From NCBI GenBank assembly GCA_021464415.1, contig CM038470.1, forward strand, positions 42,402,099 to 42,466,098: a stretch of 64,000 nt of DNA, in the 5' to 3' direction. The stretch is from Lonicera japonica. Lineage: Eukaryota; Streptophyta; Magnoliopsida; Dipsacales; Caprifoliaceae. The notes beneath the pieces are model-generated. The model saw nothing but the letters and a program-made list of their open reading frames with translations, did not search any database and was not told the DNA's origin. Shown piece after piece: positions 58,316-64,000 of the stretch; positions within the stretch are counted from its first letter, which is position 1; each line of letters starts with the position of its first letter. Made by a program: the position numbers and the translations under genes.

Positions 58316-59017
58316 ATGATATCTAAAACAAATCTCAACAAATATCATTTTATAAGTTTAATACTCAATTTACAAGATAAACCCACCCATAATTGTCACT
58401 TTGTACAAACATATACCGAGCTAGCCATTCGTCATGCTAAAGACATGAAGGATTGGAAGGACAAGGCTTCAAAGGCCAGGAAAGAAGCTGATGAGGCTAA
58501 AAATAAGCTTTCTCAGTGCTAGTCCGATCACGAGGCACAGATGAAGTCAGCCGAAGAAGCCAGAGCTAGATTGGAGAATGAAAATTCGACATTCCGAAAC
58601 TAGGTCACTGAGCTTCAAGATGCCCTTAAGCAGGCCGACAGGCCTAGGGTTGATGCGGTCCATCAAGCGAGGGAGGAGGAGAAAAAAGGGGCTGGAGATC
58701 GGGTTCGAAAGCTGGAGTCGAGACATGATGAAGAATTAAAGGCGGCCCAGCTTAAGGGTTGGGATGATGCTACGAGCTCAGCAGCTGATGAGATGTTGAA
58801 GATTATAGACCTTCTGTACATGGCTGGTTATAAGTCTGGTCTGACTGCTGTCGGCGTTGTCGATGGTGATGCTTTGTTTGACAAAGTAGTCATCTGTCCA
58901 CTAGATCTGCTTGCTACGACCCAACAAGAAGCCGACGAGGGAACCATCGACGGTGATCTGGTCGATGATATCAACATTAAGAGCAAAGAAGTTCGTGCCG
59001 ACGATGATAATGCATAG
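58316..59017 (+). pseudogene. Coiled-coil ORF antisense to the Tat element
   Basis: A single frame with two in-frame stops (TAG at 58520-58522 and 58601-58603). From about 58410 it encodes a highly charged coiled coil (RHAKDMKDWKDKASKARKEA, then HQAREEEKKGAGDRVRKLES), then LKGWDDATSSAADEMLKIID, a MAGYKSGLTAVGV segment and an acidic tail. The layout recalls the C-terminal half of proteins carrying the 'putative gypsy-type transposon' domain, which some Tat-lineage elements encode antisense between pol and the 3' LTR. The N-terminal domain is missing. The minus-strand Tat polyprotein lies to its right. Identification is by layout, so moderate. Confidence 0.55.
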
Positions 59018-59318
59018 GCCTAGCACTCTTTTATTTTCTTCACAAATTGTAATCCATGGGCCATGAAGCCCCTCCACATGTACCTCTATTTTGGTTTAAT
59101 CAATGGGGATTTACAAATGCCTTTCTTTAGTTGTTTTGTTGTCGATCTATGTGAATTGTTACTAAAAGTCAACTACCTTCGTTTTGTAATTGTTTCCGTT
59201 TCAATCGTAAAATCGTTCTTTGATGCGAACCTGCCAAACATATACCTTCAATTGATCTGTTAAGCCCCTATCAAGGCCGAGATTTGACCATACTTAGCAG
59301 TTATTTCATCGAACAATA

Positions 59319-59513
59319 CCCACGTGTGTAGTGAGACATTCATATCTTCTAGAGAACTGTTGTGCCACGTGGTACTTGTTAATTGGTCAGTTGTGCTGGC
59401 TAGTGGGCGGAAGTTCCCAATGCGGGGTGTCTCTTCAAATGAAGAGACATCTTCCCTCCCCCTTCCAATAAATGCCCATTTAATGCTGTCAGGGCTTCGA
59501 TTTCCCTATAAAA
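59319..59513 (+). promoter_or_regulatory. Plant-type promoter with G-boxes and TATA
   Basis: A canonical TATA box CTATAAAAGGGGCC begins at 59506 and lies about 80 bp before an ATG (59592) through a CT-rich leader. Upstream are ACGT-core motifs CCCACGTGTG (59319-59328) and the palindromic G-box CCACGTGG (59365-59372), bound in plants by bZIP/bHLH factors. Function is inferred from motif spacing. Confidence 0.65.
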
Positions 59514-59591
59514 GGGGCCTTCTTCAATTTCATTCTCTTAACAATTATAACTTAGTTCTTCTTCTTCTTCTCCGCAAAGAATTATTTTTCC

Positions 59592-60023
59592 ATGTCCGAG
59601 GGCAGTGAGAAGCATCCCTCCGGTCCCAGCTCTGGATCCGCCGGAGGCTGGAAGGCTCTAAATGACCGGTTGACCAGATTAGAAGGCATCGTCCCTAATC
59701 TGGGTACAAAATTCTGGCGTGCGAAGAGAAAACTTGGCCACCTTAGGAGGCGTTACCGCCGTTTGAAGATTCGGTACGCCGCCGCGTTAGAAGACATAGA
59801 TAGGCTGGGGGCAGAGTTTGAGAGGTGGCAAGGCAAAAACGATCACGCCGTGTCCTTCCCCTCTCAAACCCAACTTTCATCTCTGCTTCCTCTTCATCCC
59901 CTCACTTCTTCAATTTATTTTCCTTTTCTCTTTCCTTTTTTAGTCTCTTCTGACTTCATCTTCCTCTATAACTATTTTTGTCTCCTTTTTTTTTTGGCTT
60001 TTTTTAGCAGTATGCTCGTGTAA
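59592..60023 (+). CDS. Small basic coiled-coil ORF of unknown function
   Basis: The ATG lies about 80 bp after a strong TATA box. The first ~83 residues look protein-like: a Ser/Gly-rich start (MSEGSEKHPSGPSSGSAGG), then a basic helical part (WKALNDRLTRLEGIVPNLG, KRKLGHLRRRYRRLKIRYAA, ALEDIDRLGAEFERW). The remaining ~60 residues come from a pyrimidine-rich tract (59855-60008) ending ttttttttagcag, which looks like an intron 3' end, so the true product may be spliced. The downstream tail 'gggcctcgaagccccaccgaatgtaa' (60071-60096) resembles 'gggccatgaagcccctccacatgtac' (59058-59083) after the coiled-coil ORF, suggesting related transcription units. Probably an accessory ORF of the Tat element in antisense; no known domain was recognised. 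Confidence 0.5.
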   Translation: MSEGSEKHPSGPSSGSAGGWKALNDRLTRLEGIVPNLGTKFWRAKRKLGHLRRRYRRLKIRYAAALEDIDRLGAEFERWQGKNDHAVSFPSQTQLSSLLPLHPLTSSIYFPFLFPFLVSSDFIFLYNYFCLLFFLAFFSSMLV

Positions 60024-60580
60024 GTAGTGGAAGATTTTGCAGTAGTCAATAGCTGAATTCCCTTGTAAATGGGCCTCGAAGCCCCACCGAATGTAAATGT
60101 TTCCGAATTTATGAAAACTTAACCATGTATTTCTAAATTCCCCATTGCTCCAATGTGTACTTTGTTTTTGTTGTTGAATTTTTGTATTTCCTTTGCTTCT
60201 GGGGTATTTGTCGTAATACCTTTTCAAATCAGCCAATAGCATCGAATTTTTTCCCCCAGTTCTAAATGGAAGAGAACCAAAATAATTCCCCATTTAAAAT
60301 GGGTAAGGAGTGTCTTTTATTAATAAGGATAGTTGAACAAGTCTGGCCGATTAATGCTCTGTATGTTATGTTTGCCTTTGACAAATGAGAAGATCTTATA
60401 TTGGACATTGCTAAGGATTCCTTCCATAAACATAAGAGTTCTAAACAATTAATTGTCTTGTTGAAGCAAACTTTGTTTTAAAGTTCGTCTTTGTAACATA
60501 GGAAAATTTCTGAACCGACTTTGCCTTTGACAGAGAAAGGTTTTCATATTTTTTTCCCCCAACTAGTGGTGGTCTTTATG
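60024..60580. other. Non-coding part of the Tat region
   Basis: 3' tail of the small ORF and sequence up to the TRIM-like insertion. The target site TTATG is at 60576-60580. No further gene; the minus-strand frame 59940-60293 is a shadow of the poly-pyrimidine tract. Confidence 0.45.
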
Positions 60581-61675
60581 TGACGCGGACAAGGCTACAT
60601 GGGCTCAAATCAACTTGTGGAGGACCATTAGAATAAATTAGAAGCTTTATTTTAAGTAGTTTTAATTATAAGAATTATTTCCTTATTCAATTAGGATTGT
60701 TTTCATCATTTAATTAGGAATATTTTCCTTAGTCAATTAGGATTTAGATTAGTAGTTTCCTTATTGTGTTTAGATTAGTATTTTCCTTATTCTATTTGGA
60801 TTAGTTTTTTTCTACACCCTATTTAAAGGGGGATTCATTGTTTTATTTTATTATCTAAGACTTTATTCATAATAATATTGAGTGATTTTAATCCTCTTTG
60901 GTTCTTCACGAACTACTTGAACTTATCGGTTTGTCCGTGGCGTTCACCCGACTTATCAATCGGTATTCCGCACCCGGTTGTGGCGTCTTCGATTTCCATC
61001 CTAATCTGATTGTAGAAACGGTCCAGGTTCTTAATTTGCTACGGTTTTCGTGTGTGTCTGTGTCGAGGTTCGCTCAACCAATTCGTTGTGTTTGCGGGTT
61101 TCGTACGATATCACCGTAGGTCGTATCAGTTGGTATCAGAGGAGAGCTTCTACATTCAGGTTTTTTCTATCTTTTTATTTCTTGTTCTTGTTAGATATTC
61201 AATTCAATTTAAAAAGAAAAAAAAAATTAAGTTAAGATAAGATTTGTTTTTTTAAAAAAAAAAAAAAAAAAATCCCGCTGGCTGTCGAAAATTATGGGTT
61301 TTTGCTATCGAAACGACTTCGGATCGTCCTGATTTTTCGCGCAATCAATGTAATTTTTCGTTCCGAACAACATATCCGAAAATCAGCCCGATCCAACGGT
61401 GAGATCAAAAGTTATAGCAGTTTTACGATAGCACCAGCAAAAAAAAAAGTGTGATTTGCGGGTTTCGAGCGATTTCACCGTAGGTCGTATCAGTAAAACA
61501 CGAAGAACAGAAACACAAATCAAACGATTACTAATTAATGGATAGATAAAACCTGATTGTAGAAACGGTCCAGGTTCTTAATTTGCTACGGTTTTCGTGT
61601 GTGTCTGTGTCGAGGTTCGCACAACCAATTCGTTGTGTTTGCGGGTTTCGAGCGATTTCACCGTAGGTCGTATCA
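60581..61675 (+). mobile_element. TRIM-like LTR retroelement with truncated 3' LTR
   Basis: Flanked by the perfect duplication TTATG (60576-60580 and 61676-61680). The 5' LTR is 60581-61128 (548 bp, TGACGCGGACAAGG...GGTCGTATCA) with a TATA-like 'cctatttaaaggg' near 60820 and several 'ttatt.aattaggat' minirepeats. After a 2-bp gap the PBS TGGTATCAGAGG (61131-61142) follows. The non-coding interior (61143-61552) includes a stray copy of the last ~50 bp of the LTR (61450-61487). The 3' LTR keeps only its last 123 bp (61553-61675). A deletion across the interior and the inner 3' LTR after insertion explains this. No protein is encoded. Inserted in the Tat 3' region. Confidence 0.88.
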
Positions 61676-61680
61676 TTATG

Positions 61681-61870
61681 AGAAAAGGTAGAATTGCCTT
61701 GGCCAAGCAAGGTCTTATATAACTGCCTTTATAAGAAAAGGTTTTATAATATATTCGCCTTGGCCGAACAAGGTCTTAAATGATTGCCCTTGCGAGAAAG
61801 GGTCTTATTATAATTGCCTTGGACGAGCAAGGACTTATAAGATTGCCCTTATGAGAAAGGGTCTTATATG
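61681..61870. repeat. ~58-bp minisatellite next to Tat pol
   Basis: Three imperfect copies of a ~58-bp unit start near 61695, 61754 and 61812, each with 'gccttggcc.a.caaggtctta' followed by 'attgccctt.tgagaaagggtctta'. Each half is itself an inverted-like 'ccttgg...caagg' motif. It lies between the Tat polyprotein end and the TRIM-like insertion, whose target TTATG resembles part of the unit. Confidence 0.75.
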
Positions 61871-61948
61871 ATAACAATTTAAAGCAAAAAATACATCTTC
61901 AGTGATTTAATAAATCGTACAAAAAGGATTCGAACTTAGGATTTACAT

Positions 61949-64000
61949 TTAATGATAATAGCTCCTTAAATTCGCTATATTCTGTGGATTGGGGATTGGC
62001 AGACCATCCATATTTTTGAGGAGATAAGATCCAGTCCCGCTAGCCGATGTGATCATATAGGAACCCTCCCAATTTTGCCCGAGTTTTTTGTGGCGAGGAT
62101 CGATAGCTGTGCCAAGGACCTTCCTTAAAACCAACTCTCCAACTTTTAATTCCCTTGGTTTTGCATGGGCCTTGTATTGTTTGGCCAAGGCATTATGATA
62201 ATTAGCCATGTGGATCGCTGCCGCTTCTCTTCTAGATTCGGCGAAATCCAAAGCCACATCAATGGCTCCCTCATTGTTTCCTCTTTCAACTTGTGTCGTC
62301 TTTTGGGTAGGTAGGCCGATTTCTAAAGGAATGATGGCTTCGGTCCCGTAGGTTAAGGAATAAGGCGTGTCACCAGTTGATCAGTGTGGAATTGTCCGGA
62401 ATGCCCAAAGCACTGAGGGCAGCTCCTATACCCATCTTCCTTTTTTGTCGTCTAACCTTCTTTTCAATCCTTCGAGGATAACTTTGTTTGAGGCTTCAGC
62501 CAGTCCGTTGCCTTGCGCGTAGGCTACACTTGAAAAATGTTATTTGATCCCGTAGGAGTAACAAAATTCTTCGATCTTCCTATTTTTGAATTATGTTCCG
62601 TTGTCAGATATGAGTGCCCTAGGGATTCCAAATCCGGTGATAATGTTTTTCCAAAGGAAAGCCTTGACATTAGATTCCTGGATACTGGCCAAGGGAAGTG
62701 GTTCCATTTATTTGGTAAAGTAATTAGTGCCGACGAGGAGGAACTTTTTGCCACCTAGTCCTCGAGGGAACGGTCCCATTATATCAAGCTCCCACATTCC
62801 AAAGGGCCAAAGGCTGACTATGGAGTGAAGGTCGGTTACAGGTTAGTGAATGACGGTGGCATGTTTCTGACATTTGTCGCATTTCCTGACATATTCTACC
62901 ACATCTTTTTGCATGTACGGCCACCAATAACCCTAGGTTCTGGCCCTGTAAGCCAATGATCGGCCACTAGTGTGACTTCCACAACTCCCTTCACGCAGCT
63001 CGAAGAGGATGTTCCGCACCTGTTTTGGATGAACGTAGCGAAGATAAGGCCCTGAGAAAGATCTTTTATATAGCTTTAGCTCTGGACACAACCAATACCG
63101 GCTTGCTTGGGCTCTGATCTTATAGGCTTCATTACTATCGCGAGGTAGTGACCCATCTTTCAGATAATTTGTGATCGGCTCCATCCAGCTGACCCCTGAA
63201 TTGGTTCCTATGTTGCAAACGACTGGTCGTTCCTCCTCTTCTATGCTCAGGTTGGGCATATATTCGACTTCCACGTGCCTTTTTAATTTTGAGTCTACCT
63301 TGCCAAGGTGTCTGCATGCGAGTTATTGGTCCTTGGGAACTTTTCAATGTATGCCGATTTGAAGTTTGTCATGAGTTTCTAGGCTAGTTTCATATATATA
63401 CAACCATTCTTTCGTTTTTAGCCGAGTATTCCCCAGTTAGTTGGTTGGCAACTACCTGGGAGTCACAGCGAATTGTCAGATCTTGGACCCCAAGCTTTTT
63501 GGCTTTTCTCATGCCAATGATCAGTGCTTCATATTCGGCCTCATTGTTGGAGGCCTTAAATCCCAGTCGGACTGCTTGTTCAATAATTCCTCCTTCAGGG
63601 GTTTTAAACACTATGCCTAAGCTGGATCCTCCCGCTGTTGATGACCCATCAATGCATAATATCTAAGAGATTCGCTTTTCGAATGATGGGAATTCTGCAA
63701 CTTGCTCATTCTTCCCATAACTTTCGCTCTACCCTTAATCAGCTTCTTTCGGGTTATCATCAGTTTGCCCCAGCTTGGACTGAAAACTTGTATGTTTTAG
63801 CTACACTGATTCCTTTGAATTCGGCAACAAAATCTGCAAGGACTTGACCTTTAATCGATGTTCGTGGGGCATATTCAATATGAAATCGGCCCAACTCAAC
63901 ATATCACTTTTTCATTCGTCCTGAAAGATCGGCTTTCCTGAGTGTTTCCTTTATGGGGCTGCTCGTCAATACTTTGATGGGATGGGTGTTGAAGTAATGT
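61949..64000 (-). pseudogene. Tat-lineage Ty3/gypsy polyprotein, broken
   Basis: Read on the minus strand from the window edge: RNase H end (VLTSSPIKETLRKADLSGRM, then a stop, and GQVLADFVAEFKG); a second, archaeal-type RNase H (63390-63611: GFKASNNEAEYEALIIGMRK, then LTIRCDSQVVANQLTGEYSA), the hallmark of the Tat lineage; integrase N-terminus (62933-63274: SRYWLCPELKLYKRSFSGPY, then ELREGSCGSH); integrase core in several frames ([55 protein letters not shown]); and the C-terminal block (61949-62257: ANYHNALAKQYKAHAKPREL, then WEGSYMITSASGTGSYLLKN), ending RSYYH. Many stops and frameshifts. The element continues beyond 64000. Confidence 0.9.

Noticed and set aside
59940..60293. 117-codon minus-strand ORF
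   Set aside because: Runs through the reverse of a polypyrimidine tract and the shared 3' tail; no domain.

Overview
The window is nuclear DNA of a flowering plant, most likely a eudicot: AT-rich, intron-bearing plant gene remnants, a restorer-like PPR gene and a dense layer of plant transposable elements (Ty3/gypsy of the CRM and Tat lineages, Ty1/copia, hAT, Tourist-like MITEs, LINE, tRNA-derived SINE). It looks gene-poor and possibly pericentromeric: it holds a 169-bp tandem satellite, two CRM-type insertions and multiply nested LTR elements. That chromosomal placement is inference. No bacterial features (operons, RBSs, CRISPR) are expected or seen.

Layout. 1-2245: fragments of a large non-coding LTR family ('family A', TGTAACAC...GGCGTCACA) joined to a copia LTR fragment. 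2246-4165: 169-bp satellite with an alternating two-type (dimeric) organisation. 4280-4974: broken putative methyltransferase (PMT) gene. 5244-7376 and 22596-24777: two inverted copies of the family A LTR, the second a solo LTR with a perfect CCCAA target duplication. 9423-11310: broken alkaline/neutral invertase gene whose intron holds a CRM-type solo LTR (target duplication ATACT). 11994-13214: two MITEs. 14337-17811: a structurally complete hAT transposon (8-bp duplication ATAAGTGG) with one uninterrupted 797-aa transposase. 17996-19330: copia-like solo LTR (CATGA). 21860-22170 and 26467-26940: LINE remnants. 28362-30128: P-class PPR gene (restorer-of-fertility-like) whose 5' end is split by a hAT MITE. 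31620-33175: 199-bp hairpin-rich tandem repeat cut by another hAT MITE.

36330-58412 is a nested stack. A degenerate family A element (non-coding internal region, tRNA-iMet-like primer site) received a second family A solo LTR (CCATA). That LTR received a CRM-type gypsy element (CAAGT), and the outer element's other LTR received a degenerate 8.4-kb copia element. The CRM element has a displaced upstream LTR, with 229 bp of left flank duplicated inside it and no primer site left. 58316-64000 holds a decayed Tat-lineage gypsy polyprotein on the minus strand, two plus-strand (antisense) ORFs between pol and the expected 3' LTR, one behind a clear TATA/G-box promoter, and a TRIM-like insertion (TTATG).

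Apart from the PPR gene and the hAT transposase no gene looks potentially functional. Boundaries resting on target-site duplications, TIRs, PPT or PBS were read directly. Family and lineage names rest on recognised protein motifs and have not been checked by any search.
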